64,000 nt of DNA from Edolisoma coerulescens (taxonomy: Eukaryota > Chordata > Aves > Passeriformes > Campephagidae). The stretch lies in contig VWZW01002760.1 of NCBI GenBank assembly GCA_013397115.1, positions 1,454,863-1,518,862 on the forward strand, given 5' to 3'. The position numbers and the translations under genes are program-made. Below are positions 61,501 through 64,000 of this stretch, piece by piece. Numbering within the stretch: position 1 is the stretch's first letter; the number at the start of each line of letters is the position of its first letter. A model generated the notes under the pieces. It ran no database searches and had not been told where the DNA came from. It saw only the letters and a program-made list of their open reading frames with translations.

Positions 61501-64000
61501 AGGTGGAAAAAGCACAACATCTGCAAGAAGCAATCACAGTTAAGCAGCAGCAGGAGACAGAGTGATGTCAGTGCTAGATTTGGATGCTGCTTGCCTGTTT
61601 CTGTGTGTACCAGTACTGTAGAGAAGAAACTACGAGTCATCAACTCCACTTTCTCCTTATTTTACGAACAGCAACTTCTCCATTTACATGTGGAGTAGTC
61701 AGCAAACTGTGAATTAACATGTATTTCTTTTCAGGAACTGGAATTGCTGAAAAAAACCACTGGTGGAGATAACAGGAGCTGGAAAGCTCTTGTAACATAA
61801 ATATCTATTACACTACAGCAAATCTGACAAATGCATCTTGTGTTTGTGCTCCTTTTCAGCACTTCCTAACATCTGAGGGCAGAGATAGAGACATCCAAGA
61901 AGTTAAAGCTTTATTGAATAAAGTGAAGCCTTACTTGCCCAAAGCAAGCATTAACCACCTCAACAGTCGTGTGAGAGATCAGGAGGCAGAACTACAAAGG
62001 CTGATCTCCAAATGTCAGAAACGGGAAAAGGAACTTGGTGCCTCTCTCCAGCAGCTCAGTAGGTAGGGAACTAAGATTGTGTCTGACATTTTAATCACAA
62101 ATGGTATGAAATGATTCATTATTAAACAGCCACAGGGAATGGCAAACAACACTTCTTTTTATAAAAGATGGTATTTTAATGAAATGTTTTGTTGTATGTT
62201 TCATGTGGGGGTTTTTTTTCAAATTCATAGCAGACCTGTATGGAAACTATGGACAATTTCAGTGACATGAATGGAGACAGTTAAAATTAAGCTTATGTTT
62301 AAAATTTTGCTTGATCAGACTCTATACTGATGTTATTTTTTCAGCAAAGCACTTCTGCCAGCAGGTTTTAGCCATGTAATGCCTCTTATTTTGACCTGAG
62401 TCTGTATTTATACCTCTTTTAGCCTTGAAGAAAGCAGCATGGCTTTGGAAGAATGGCTCTCCTCTCAGGAGGAGAAAGTGAAAGAGATCAATAAAGATGA
62501 TACAGAACTTGAAAACATCTATAAAACACTATTAATGCAGAGGTACTGGGTTTTTTGGTCTCTGTCTAAGAGCTGTCTTCTAAACAAGATTGTTCCACGT
62601 TGTTACAACAAATAGATGTTGATTAATTTTTTTTATTTTTCAGGAAACCATTTGACTCCCTGGCTCAGTTAGCAAATTCCTTGAGGGAGGCTGGGCTGAC
62701 AGAATATGAAACCCTTTCAGAAGCCAGTAATCTTATCAGTAGATACCATGCACTGATAACACGTGTAAGTGAAATGGCAGGGAATACTGAGAGACTTCCA
62801 GTGGAAGGACAGAATTTTGAAGACCTTGCCCAGGATGTTTCTTGCTGGATCAAAAAGCTTGAGGAGGCTCTTAATAAGATGAGCTCACAAGAAAGTGAGT
62901 TGCCATCAGACGAAAGGATTAATCAGATAAAGGTATTGTGTTAAGTATATTCCTTTTTCACCTTCCACCTCAAGCTAATGCTTGATGAGCCAGTACCTCC
63001 TGAAAGGTACTGTCACTGCTCATGGCCTGTAGTTTTGTCATTTGAGCATTGTCTTTTATTTGTCAGCAAAATATGGGTCTTGTTAGTAGAGAATAATTAA
63101 TAAATCAGCCTAATTATCCCAGACTTTGAAAATTAGACGATCTATCTGTTTGTGTGTCAGTTATGTAATATATTGGAAGAAGACTCCTGTTGTCTTGAAC
63201 AGCAGTATGAAAAAAATAATGGTAATGCTTTTTATTTTGTAACCAAAAATAGTTGTATATGCACTGCTTCTGCTTCTTGATTAATACAGGAAATCACAAC
63301 TCTCAGAGATGAAGGAGAGGCCAAAATACAGAGCATGGTTGCTCTAGGAGAAACTATATTGAGAAATGAGGAAAATAAGAAGCCAGAGGTTCAGCAGACT
63401 ATTTCTGAGCTCCAGAAAAAGTGGGAAAACATCTGTCAGCTGGCCACTGAATATAGCAGGTAATGTGGAATTTGCCAGGAGGCAGTGGAGATCACTTACT
63501 GCTATATTGATTTTTTCTCTTCTTCCTGCACCAGTTCCATTACATTTCTGTTCTTTGGGAGCAGAATGAGATACTTACAGAATAGTTGTGTTTCTGCAGA
63601 GTTGTGGAGGGGCAGGTCACAGTTTGGCCTGAATGGTCAGGTGGGAAATAGCCAGAGACACTTTCTGGTGTGGTCACGAATATCCAGAGAATCTCCTGTT
63701 GCCTTCTGTTATTATTGAGCTCTCAGTACAAACGGCACAAGAGGCGCTCAGGAGGATGGAGCGTTGGCCGTGTTGGATCCAGCACAGCAGAATGCAGAAC
63801 ACCCCCTTCACAGTCAGTTGGAGACAGGAGAGGAGGTGCTCTGCATGTCTGAAGAGATGCTCAGGACCTTGCAGGATCAGGCTCGTGAGCAGCAGATGCA
63901 ACACGGGAAGAGCAGCAGTGAGAAGCTGGAACAGGGAACTTGGCGCAAGAGCACTTCACGTATGCGAGGCTGTGCTTTGTTCATTTGCCAAAAAATGTGA
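16445..64000 (+). CDS. SYNE2: SYNE2 (nesprin-2), 5' part: 41 spliced coding exons, open at the right edge
   Basis: The gene encodes nesprin-2, a giant outer-nuclear-membrane protein. In the known family its N-terminal paired CH domains bind F-actin, a long spectrin-repeat rod spans the cytoplasm, and a C-terminal KASH peptide binds SUN proteins in the perinuclear space (LINC complex). Visible here are both CH domains (about residues 31-145 and 181-290) and roughly 1,800 residues of rod. Exon phases agree at all 40 junctions, and all introns but one are GT-AG. It is SYNE2 rather than SYNE1 because of the N-terminal IDDLHLTLQ motif, the PREKGFNTFQC segment, the DFKSSWRSGLAFLAII motif and, in the rod, AKTQIGMTESLLKALSPSD, QCKNFNDWFS and NIIVDRWLD, which match nesprin-2 as I recall it. 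CH domains alone would not separate the paralogues as firmly. The KASH end and about two thirds of the protein lie outside the window. Confidence 0.96.
16962..16991 (+). repeat. (TTTTG)6 microsatellite
   Basis: Six perfect pentanucleotide copies, flanked by further T-rich sequence (16951-17002), lie in intron 1. It is probably length-polymorphic. Confidence 0.92.
20073..20318 (-). other. CpG-dense spot with a minus-strand open frame in intron 1
   Basis: About ten CpGs fall within 20160-20230, against almost none in the flanks. The minus strand is open for 82 codons across it, beginning at a TTG codon (20316-20318) just after an in-frame stop, with no ATG start. The first part (20262-20315) reads NPATGKEIYIPKAKTNPF, which resembles the arm of bacterial HU/IHF-type DNA-binding proteins. 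The rest is Ser/Arg/Pro-rich and unlike HU. I see no start, promoter or splice signals. Chance resemblance or an alternative promoter patch are the more economical readings. Confidence 0.3.
20633..20661 (+). repeat. Short direct repeat
   Basis: GTTTTTGAAGAGA occurs at 20633-20645 and again at 20649-20661 within intron 1. Confidence 0.75.
21781..21820 (+). repeat. 20-bp imperfect tandem duplication
   Basis: Two adjacent units, CTGATGTGGTTAATATTTTC and CTGATTTAGTTAATATTTAT, share most positions. This is a local duplication in intron 1. Confidence 0.75.
23598..23613 (+). repeat. (TAT)n trinucleotide run
   Basis: About five perfect copies of TAT lie in intron 1. Confidence 0.85.
26159..26220 (+). 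CDS. SYNE2: SYNE2 coding exon 2 (start of CH1)
   Basis: Acceptor TTTCCCAG to donor AAG|gtaaat, entering in phase 1 and ending on a codon boundary. It encodes residues 27-47 and contains QKKTFTSWINSVLAK, the first helix of the calponin-homology fold. The [KR]-x-F-x-x-W-[IV]-N pattern is the standard opening of type-1 CH domains in actin-binding proteins. It corresponds to QKKAFTCWINSQLA in mammalian nesprin-2. Confidence 0.95.
26700..26712 (+). repeat. Poly(A) run in intron 2
   Basis: Thirteen consecutive A residues after GGT, with no retrotransposon body recognisable beside them. Confidence 0.8.
27159..27254 (+). CDS. SYNE2: SYNE2 coding exon 3 (CH1)
   Basis: Acceptor CTTGCAG to donor CTG|gtaaga, phase 0 at both ends, residues 48-79. 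It encodes HTPPYVVSDLYTDIQQGH and LLDLLEVLSGQHL. The DL-x-x-D-[IL]-x-x-G and LL-x-LLE-x-LSG pattern is the core actin-binding-site motif of CH1 domains in the spectrin/nesprin family. Confidence 0.96.
27534..27611 (+). CDS. SYNE2: SYNE2 coding exon 4 (CH1)
   Basis: The acceptor follows an 18-T run (27507-27524) that acts as the polypyrimidine tract. The donor is TCA|gtgagt. Phase 0 at both ends, residues 80-105. PREKGFNTFQC followed by NIENALTFLKSRS matches nesprin-2, where SYNE1 has a clearly different sequence. The N-x-x-x-AL-x-FL helix is typical of CH domains. Confidence 0.95.
27706..27798 (+). CDS. SYNE2: SYNE2 coding exon 5 (CH1 C-terminal part)
   Basis: Acceptor CTCCTTAG to donor CAT|gtaagt, phase 0, residues 106-136, separated from exon 4 by an intron of only 94 bases. 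It encodes KLINIHVADIIEGKPSIVLG and then LIWTIIFHFH. The motif [KR]L-x-NI-x-x-x-DI-x-x-G-x-P-[SK]-[IL]-x-LGL-[IM]-WT-I-I is diagnostic of the last third of CH1. Confidence 0.97.
27799..28959 (+). other. SYNE2: Intron 5 (1.2 kb)
   Basis: GT-AG intron without a recognisable repeat or nested gene. The minus-strand frames at 28077-28298 and 28411-28720 have no supporting features. Confidence 0.85.
28960..29141 (+). CDS. SYNE2: SYNE2 coding exon 6 (CH1-CH2 linker and start of CH2)
   Basis: Acceptor CTGATAG to donor CACT|gtaagt, entering in phase 0 and ending two bases into a codon, residues 137-197. IEELARTLACTYNQPSLD closes CH1. A Ser/Lys-rich linker (about residues 154-178) follows, then KMSATKALLLWAKEQC opens CH2. 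The mammalian counterpart ends ALLLWAQEQC. The linker controls how freely the two CH domains open in this family. Confidence 0.95.
29142..30762 (+). other. SYNE2: Intron 6 (1.6 kb)
   Basis: GT-AG intron, AT-rich, with no repeat family or gene recognisable on either strand. Confidence 0.85.
30763..30959 (+). CDS. SYNE2: SYNE2 coding exon 7 (CH2)
   Basis: Acceptor GGGCTAG to donor GAAG|gtaaat, residues 197-263. VSVTDFKSSWRSGLAFLAII is the CH2 core. RPGLVDLEKAKARSNKENL and AFRIAELELNIPRLLEPE then complete the helices before the last one. These strings are nearly identical to nesprin-2 in mammals. Confidence 0.97.
31408..31508 (+). CDS. SYNE2: SYNE2 coding exon 8 (end of CH2)
   Basis: Acceptor CTCGTAG to donor CAG|gtatgt, two bases completing Asp263, then phase 0 at the end, residues 263-296. 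It encodes VDIVNPDEKSIMTYVAQFLQ, the invariant last helix of CH2 (P-DE-[KR]-S-[IV]-MTYV). After this the protein leaves the actin-binding domain. Confidence 0.97.
32241..32342 (+). CDS. SYNE2: SYNE2 coding exon 9 (start of the rod)
   Basis: Acceptor ATTACCAG to donor AAA|gtaagt, phase 0, residues 297-330. EKVREAMGWLAAQEKKLAKL is a charged amphipathic helix with the helix-A Trp (W305) of a spectrin-like repeat. It follows directly after CH2, as in mammalian nesprin-2 (KVKDAMGWLTLQKEKLQKL). Confidence 0.92.
33091..33228 (+). CDS. SYNE2: SYNE2 coding exon 10 (spectrin-repeat rod)
   Basis: Acceptor TATCCCTAG to donor CAG|gtcaga, phase 0, residues 331-376. MMSFMETFNQEKTPFLPVL and MREEWDKVISQ align with MESFNEEKKSFLDVL and LREAWDGLDHQ of the mammalian protein. 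The donor has C at +4 instead of A (gtcaga), which is somewhat weak. Confidence 0.9.
33630..33646 (+). repeat. 17-bp sequence repeated 1.2 kb downstream
   Basis: TGAGGCCTGGTTGGTCA occurs here in intron 10 and again at 34824-34840 in intron 11, with partly similar left flanks. It may be a remnant of a shared, unrecognised interspersed repeat, or chance. Confidence 0.5.
34090..34254 (+). CDS. SYNE2: SYNE2 coding exon 11 (spectrin-repeat rod)
   Basis: Acceptor TTTTAAAG to donor AAG|gtatgc, phase 0, residues 377-431. It encodes INEWKAKLDQMLPSPLDSIE, then AWLQEVERLQAEDLPD. The two Trp (W380, W398) sit where helix C of one repeat passes into helix A of the next. Mammalian nesprin-2 has INAWKIKLNYALPPPL and AWLQEVEELMDEDL. 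Confidence 0.93.
34255..36108 (+). other. SYNE2: Intron 11 (1.85 kb)
   Basis: AT-rich GT-AG intron. It carries the second copy of a 17-mer (34824-34840) also found in intron 10. Nothing else is recognisable. Confidence 0.85.
36109..36221 (+). CDS. SYNE2: SYNE2 coding exon 12 (spectrin-repeat rod)
   Basis: The acceptor is CTCCCCAG. The exon must end at 36221 for the frame to join exon 13, giving the donor AAG|gttgtg, which departs from the GTRAGT consensus at several positions. It encodes residues 432-469, including NEDEKNMPLVLPEKLEEMKR, which aligns with the mammalian NKDENHLPLVPPNKLEEMKR. The reading frame beyond the donor stops almost at once (TGA). Confidence 0.9.
36441..36480 (+). repeat. 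20-bp imperfect tandem duplication in intron 12
   Basis: Two adjacent 20-bp units both end GGGATAGGAAAC. This is a local duplication, with no other feature. Confidence 0.7.
36854..37010 (+). CDS. SYNE2: SYNE2 coding exon 13 (spectrin-repeat rod)
   Basis: Acceptor GTTTGCAG to donor AAT|gtaagt, one base completing Arg469, then residues 470-521. It encodes NPSTFLEYHYGLCSAIASEV and LKLNIWDVKYGAKESVESLL. The latter matches LDIWNIKYGSRESVELLL of mammalian nesprin-2. Confidence 0.94.
37011..38670 (+). other. SYNE2: Intron 13 (1.7 kb)
   Basis: GT-AG intron without recognisable repeats. The minus frame at 37713-38093 and the plus frame at 38007-38375 overlap each other and lack splice or domain support. 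Confidence 0.85.
38671..38761 (+). CDS. SYNE2: SYNE2 coding exon 14 (spectrin-repeat rod)
   Basis: Acceptor TTGGGCAG to donor TTGG|gtaagc, phase 0 to phase 1, residues 522-552. FIKEKKLETQLDTATHICED is a charged helix aligned with FIEEKEFLARLDTSFQKC in the mammalian protein. Confidence 0.88.
38921..39108 (+). CDS. SYNE2: SYNE2 coding exon 15 (spectrin-repeat rod)
   Basis: Acceptor GTCCTAG to donor GAG|gtacgt, residues 552-614, after an intron of only 159 bases. ISNVNTTLQKVLSSWSNYAE aligns with IYNVKSTLQKVLACWATYVE of mammalian nesprin-2, including the Trp of the repeat core. Confidence 0.93.
39273..39437 (+). CDS. SYNE2: SYNE2 coding exon 16 (spectrin-repeat rod)
   Basis: Acceptor CTGTCTAG to donor TTT|gtgagt, phase 0, residues 615-669. 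LNEAGNHLIEVS and GSNIAKELKKLNRRWAKFI align with LNEAGNFLVEVS and GSSISKELRRLNKRWRKLV. The RRW motif is the usual helix-C ending of a spectrin repeat. Confidence 0.94.
39438..40687 (+). other. SYNE2: Intron 16 (1.25 kb) with an AT dinucleotide tract
   Basis: GT-AG intron. At 40262-40295 it holds an imperfect (AT)n tract followed by a T run. In mammals, extra linker coding sequence lies around this junction. I found no exon for it here. Confidence 0.8.
40262..40295 (+). repeat. (AT)n / T-rich low-complexity tract
   Basis: Alternating AT (40262-40280) runs into a T-rich stretch ending near 40290 in intron 16. Confidence 0.85.
40688..40861 (+). CDS. SYNE2: SYNE2 coding exon 17 (rod; shortened linker)
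   Basis: Acceptor GTTTATAG to donor CAG|gtgaaa, phase 0, residues 670-727. LEKIEELLGGVDSWAAEM aligns loosely with VEKLIGQVEIWEAEA. The exon is GC-richer than its neighbours. As I recall the mammalian protein, some 50 extra residues precede this helix, so the bird linker (about residues 665-688) is shorter. The exon is called from frame continuity and splice sites, with only moderate sequence conservation. Confidence 0.82.
40862..42627 (+). other. SYNE2: Intron 17 (1.8 kb)
   Basis: GT-AG intron with an (AT)7 run at 41478-41492. The stretch 41990-42190 is rich in TAAT and AATATTCA-type motifs and free of repeats. The open frame at 41104-41349 has no support. Confidence 0.8.
41478..41492 (+). 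repeat. (AT)7 dinucleotide run
   Basis: Perfect alternation of A and T over 15 bases in intron 17. Confidence 0.9.
42628..42786 (+). CDS. SYNE2: SYNE2 coding exon 18 (spectrin-repeat rod)
   Basis: Acceptor TTCAACCAG to donor GAG|gtactc, phase 0, residues 728-780. It encodes VVAAEELLQSLMQNVSSQVF, then TTGLEARIKEARDKVE, which aligns with TTGLQAKIQEAKEKVQ of the mammalian protein. Confidence 0.9.
43040..43213 (+). CDS. SYNE2: SYNE2 coding exon 19 (spectrin-repeat rod)
   Basis: Acceptor CTTCCAAG to donor GAG|gtgggt, phase 0, residues 781-838. FEESQKELEASISKAVQLVN matches MEESQKELESYMIRAQQLL. The acceptor is AAG rather than CAG, which is less common but acceptable. Confidence 0.91.
43214..44116 (+). 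other. SYNE2: Intron 19 (0.9 kb)
   Basis: GT-AG intron ending in a 16-T run (44097-44112) that serves as the polypyrimidine tract. The 102-codon open frame at 43630-43935 has no in-frame splice context with exons 19 and 20 and no recognised motif. Confidence 0.8.
44117..44242 (+). CDS. SYNE2: SYNE2 coding exon 20 (spectrin-repeat rod)
   Basis: Acceptor TTTTTGCAG to donor GAG|gtgaga, phase 0, residues 839-880. EAFNALDNKVLDKFLKAAEQ is followed by a charged helix ending VRRRWE. The helix-C Trp is in the expected place. Confidence 0.92.
44402..44557 (+). CDS. SYNE2: SYNE2 coding exon 21 (spectrin-repeat rod)
   Basis: Acceptor ATTTTGCAG to donor GAG|gtacct, phase 0, residues 881-932, after a 159-base intron. 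INKQLGKEKKLLSMDKAKGL and IKEHE align with INKEKKLIRRGRTKGLIKEHE in the mammalian protein. It is strongly basic. Confidence 0.93.
45190..45401 (+). CDS. SYNE2: SYNE2 coding exon 22 (spectrin-repeat rod)
   Basis: The acceptor is TTGGTTTAG. The donor AAGG|gtgggt is fixed by the frame of exon 23. Residues 933-1003. MKELKKSLEDLKTLGRLSEE and CEKKLEKVQQMVADTYTALL are rod helices. The end (AGKGQSPQKG) begins a low-complexity linker also present in mammalian nesprin-2. Confidence 0.9.
45657..45732 (+). CDS. SYNE2: SYNE2 coding exon 23 (linker)
   Basis: Acceptor TTCTTGTAG to donor GAG|gtaaga, residues 1003-1028. IMASENGEKSGSSQQIDN is a polar, probably disordered linker comparable to TITTSENRGGDPHSEA in mammals. 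Identity is modest, so the call leans on phase and on the shared SEN-G pattern. Confidence 0.82.
46343..46461 (+). CDS. SYNE2: SYNE2 coding exon 24 (linker; start site ambiguous)
   Basis: The donor GAGAG|gtaatt is fixed by exon 25. I place the start after TTTACTCAG because a long pyrimidine-rich run precedes it. TTACACAG ending at 46300 is an alternative that would add 14 in-frame residues (DDVEVTVTLFIFTQ). Residues 1029-1068 are acidic and polar (CANKFEEDGDLAMPTLLER). The final LLER matches the mammalian INSLLERYDTY junction. Confidence 0.8.
47058..47181 (+). CDS. SYNE2: SYNE2 coding exon 25, ending at a GC donor
   Basis: The acceptor is TTCCTTAG. The exon ends CTCCAG|gcaagt, a GC donor that otherwise fits the consensus perfectly. 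Residues 1068-1109. SFNTQRSNLEELLQLSRDKV and TSCLQNKLLELQ align with the mammalian SSSCLQAKLTDLQ, which continues directly into exon 26. No GT donor in the right phase is available nearby. Confidence 0.88.
47182..48038 (+). other. SYNE2: GC-AG intron (intron 25)
   Basis: The intron starts gcaagtatt and ends TTCTAG before GTAATAGAC. Both flanking exons are phase 0 here, and the joined reading LLELQ-VIDSE parallels the mammalian LTDLQ-VIKNE. GC donors make up about one percent of vertebrate introns and are tolerated by the U2 spliceosome when the rest of the donor is strong, as it is here. Confidence 0.85.
48039..48196 (+). CDS. SYNE2: SYNE2 coding exon 26 (spectrin-repeat rod)
   Basis: Acceptor TCTTCTAG to donor CCAG|gtataa, residues 1110-1162. 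ISSGWTQLENISSTLENLVA and LQGEWKELQDVIST align with ARWKEFEIISLKLENHV and ERERELQMTLNT. Confidence 0.9.
48636..48783 (+). CDS. SYNE2: SYNE2 coding exon 27 (spectrin-repeat rod)
   Basis: Acceptor TTCTTGCAG to donor AAG|gtaagg, one base completing Arg1162, then residues 1163-1211. MNSLRTALEIVLPIENESIL matches MESLETALRLVLPVEKASLL of the mammalian protein. It ends DLAYRELK. Confidence 0.92.
48784..49954 (+). other. SYNE2: Intron 27 (1.2 kb)
   Basis: GT-AG intron without a recognisable repeat. Minus-strand frames at 49136-49672 overlap in different phases and show no motif. Confidence 0.85.
49955..50553 (+). CDS. SYNE2: SYNE2 coding exon 28 (599 bp, the longest in the window)
   Basis: Acceptor ATTTCAG to donor AAAAG|gtgaat, phase 0 to phase 2, residues 1212-1411, well over one whole spectrin-like repeat in one exon. 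Recognisable strings are ELQRSILNQIEVCKQLEHL near the start, AFMASLRKIQSS in the middle, then SRKNSELLKNIQDLRDRINK and IGLKDPTIPAI, the last nearly identical to IGLKDPTVPAV in mammals. No frameshift or stop interrupts it. Confidence 0.96.
51159..51338 (+). CDS. SYNE2: SYNE2 coding exon 29 (spectrin-repeat rod)
   Basis: The acceptor is CTAATAAAG, AAG-type and weaker than usual but preceded by a T-rich run. The donor is AATG|gtaagg. Residues 1411-1471. It encodes SLTELEKELDRAAAEMKPVQ, then ANKLPQIDEEKAEEANEQC, matching MANSLPHFKDGREKTVNQQC in position and pattern. Confidence 0.9.
52002..52017. promoter_or_regulatory. Inverted repeat resembling a nuclear-receptor half-site pair (intron 29)
   Basis: GGTGACC and GGTCACC are perfect 7-bp inverted arms separated by GA. 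The core TGACC..GGTCA resembles everted hormone-receptor half-sites. A single site in an intron is weak evidence for function. Confidence 0.25.
52304..52454 (+). CDS. SYNE2: SYNE2 coding exon 30 (spectrin-repeat rod)
   Basis: Acceptor TTTCATAG to donor AAG|gtgagt, one base completing Cys1471, residues 1471-1521. EQCARVLELLKQYQSCKTSL and SQQTSYMGKENLNRLIAK align closely with EQCGRVLELLKQYQNFKSIL and SLQASYMGKENLKKRIAE. Confidence 0.95.
52455..54226 (+). other. SYNE2: Intron 30 (1.8 kb)
   Basis: GT-AG intron. The frames at 53194-53427 and 53396-53749 are open but have no recognisable features. No repeat family is evident. Confidence 0.85.
54227..54385 (+). CDS. SYNE2: SYNE2 coding exon 31 (spectrin-repeat rod)
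   Basis: Acceptor TTTTTCACAG to donor GAT|gtatgt, phase 0, residues 1522-1574. DKINQICKNLQFQLNKMRSF and EANIIVDRWLD are nearly identical to mammalian nesprin-2 (DKINQVCKNLQFYLNKMKTF, EANIIVDRWLD), making this one of the most conserved rod exons here. Confidence 0.97.
55089..55250 (+). CDS. SYNE2: SYNE2 coding exon 32 (spectrin-repeat rod)
   Basis: Acceptor AATGGTAG to donor AAG|gtaatt, phase 0, residues 1575-1628. INEKTENYCDNLGRAQALWD matches INEKTEDYYENLGRALALWD. It ends LTEEDLTQLK. Confidence 0.96.
55251..57596 (+). other. SYNE2: Intron 32 (2.3 kb)
   Basis: This is the second-longest intron in the window. Overlapping short frames lie on both strands, with no domain or repeat family I recognise. 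An octamer-like ATGCAAAT lies near 57154. Confidence 0.8.
57597..57698 (+). CDS. SYNE2: SYNE2 coding exon 33 (spectrin-repeat rod)
   Basis: Acceptor ACCTTTAG to donor CAG|gtacag, phase 0, residues 1629-1662. RVQEQKLQKFDSTVAEIEEL and NSNEPPLELQ align with QVHEQKTSEFSRRVAEIQFL and SSEIPLELQ. Confidence 0.94.
57699..58944 (+). other. SYNE2: Intron 33 (1.2 kb)
   Basis: GT-AG intron ending in an AAG acceptor. Nothing else is recognisable. Confidence 0.85.
58945..59145 (+). CDS. SYNE2: SYNE2 coding exon 34 (spectrin-repeat rod)
   Basis: The acceptor is ATTTTAAG (AAG type) and the donor GAG|gtagca. Phase 0, residues 1663-1729. LAKTQIGMTESLLKALSPSD and TLEIFTKLE are almost identical to the mammalian sequence and are a strong signature for SYNE2. 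Confidence 0.97.
60076..60241 (+). CDS. SYNE2: SYNE2 coding exon 35 (spectrin-repeat rod)
   Basis: Acceptor ACCATAG to donor AATC|gtaagt, phase 0 to phase 1, residues 1730-1785. EIHQKILQQEHLVALLQEE, then VTDLFNNKKHVLQDHF, match EIQQQILQQKHSMILLENQ and VSDLFNTKKSVLQDHF. Confidence 0.95.
60985..61097 (+). CDS. SYNE2: SYNE2 coding exon 36 (spectrin-repeat rod)
   Basis: Acceptor TTTTTTCAG to donor AAA|gtaaag, two bases completing Arg1785, residues 1785-1822. QCKNFNDWFSSTQLSLKDCF and EPSETKP match QCKNFNDWFSNIKVNLKECF and ESSETKK of mammals. Confidence 0.96.
61860..62062 (+). CDS. SYNE2: SYNE2 coding exon 37 (spectrin-repeat rod)
   Basis: Acceptor CCTTTTCAG to donor AGTAG|gtaggg, phase 0 to phase 2, residues 1823-1890. 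HFLTSEGRDRDIQEVKALLN and KVKPYLPKASINHL align with DFLTLEGRNSKIKQVDSVL and HVKKHLPKAHVKEL. Confidence 0.95.
62423..62542 (+). CDS. SYNE2: SYNE2 coding exon 38 (spectrin-repeat rod)
   Basis: Acceptor CTCTTTTAG to donor CAGAG|gtactg, residues 1890-1930. It encodes LEESSMALEEWLSSQEEKVK. The helix-A Trp pattern matches LRKWLTNQEEKWK in mammals. Confidence 0.9.
62644..62932 (+). CDS. SYNE2: SYNE2 coding exon 39 (spectrin-repeat rod)
   Basis: The acceptor TTTTTCAG follows a short 101-base intron. The donor is AAG|gtattg. Residues 1930-2026. FDSLAQLANSLREAGLTEYE and GQNFEDLAQDVSCWIKKLEE align with FESVAQLNNSLKEYGFTEEE and DQSFNDLAHDVIHWIKEIKE of the mammalian protein. Confidence 0.95.
63290..63459 (+). 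CDS. SYNE2: SYNE2 coding exon 40 (spectrin-repeat rod)
   Basis: Acceptor AATACAG to donor GCAG|gtaatg, phase 0 to phase 2, residues 2027-2083. QQTISELQKKWENICQLATE is the helix-C ending of a repeat and aligns with QKTLTDISNQWDNTLHLAS. Confidence 0.92.
63814..63959 (+). CDS. SYNE2: SYNE2 coding exon 41, partial or uncertain ends
   Basis: The frame required by exon 40 is open from 63727 to a TGA at 63998-64000. SQLETGEEVLCMSEEMLRTL aligns with the mammalian HQEKLLLEGEKYLQSKEDLR. The acceptor is either CCCCTTCACAG ending at 63813, which aligns without an insertion, or GAGCTCTCAG ending at 63726, which adds 29 in-frame residues. The donor is probably TTCAC|gtatgc after 63959, because the frame beyond it soon stops. 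Both ends need transcript evidence. Confidence 0.65.

Noticed and set aside
1..64000. CRISPR arrays, operons, rRNA or tRNA genes, viral integrations
   Set aside because: I saw no regularly spaced repeats, no polycistronic layout, no recognisable RNA genes and no retroviral coding region. The only mobile-element remnants I could support are CR1 fragments.

Overview
This is vertebrate nuclear DNA, most likely from a bird. Two things point to this: a CR1 (chicken-repeat-1) LINE remnant at about 14098-14690, whose antisense 3' end carries the GGTTGGAAGGGACCTC-type signature, and a compact multi-exon gene of clear vertebrate type. There are no bacterial-style operons, CRISPR arrays, rRNA genes or recognisable tRNA genes.

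Almost everything that can be explained belongs to one + strand gene, SYNE2 (nesprin-2). The window holds its first coding exon (ATG at 16445) and 40 further coding exons up to about 63.9 kb. Together they encode roughly the first 2,100 residues of a protein that is close to 6,900 residues in mammals. All 40 junctions join in frame. Coding exons 1-8 make the paired calponin-homology actin-binding domain (CH1 about residues 31-145, CH2 about 181-290). Coding exons 9-41 make the first part of the spectrin-repeat rod. The SUN-binding KASH tail lies beyond the right edge, so the window shows only the actin-facing end of this linker of nucleus and cytoskeleton.

Layout: 1-16407 is upstream or 5' intron sequence with no supportable coding exon. 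It contains three CR1 pieces, short tandem repeats and a CpG-richer patch at 8.1-8.77 kb that might be a promoter or 5'-UTR exon. 16408-16523 is the first coding exon. 16524-26158 is a 9.6 kb intron with a very CpG-dense spot at about 20.16-20.23 kb. 26159-39437 holds exons 2-16 (CH domains and start of the rod). 40688-63459 holds exons 17-40. 63814 (or 63727) onward is exon 41, cut close to the window edge.

Points worth a second look are a GC-AG intron at 47182-48038, a weak donor after coding exon 12, two in-frame acceptor choices at exons 24 and 41, a shortened linker at exon 17, and a short minus-strand open frame at about 20.3 kb that resembles the DNA-binding arm of bacterial HU proteins (probably chance). 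I did not find a convincing new biological system.
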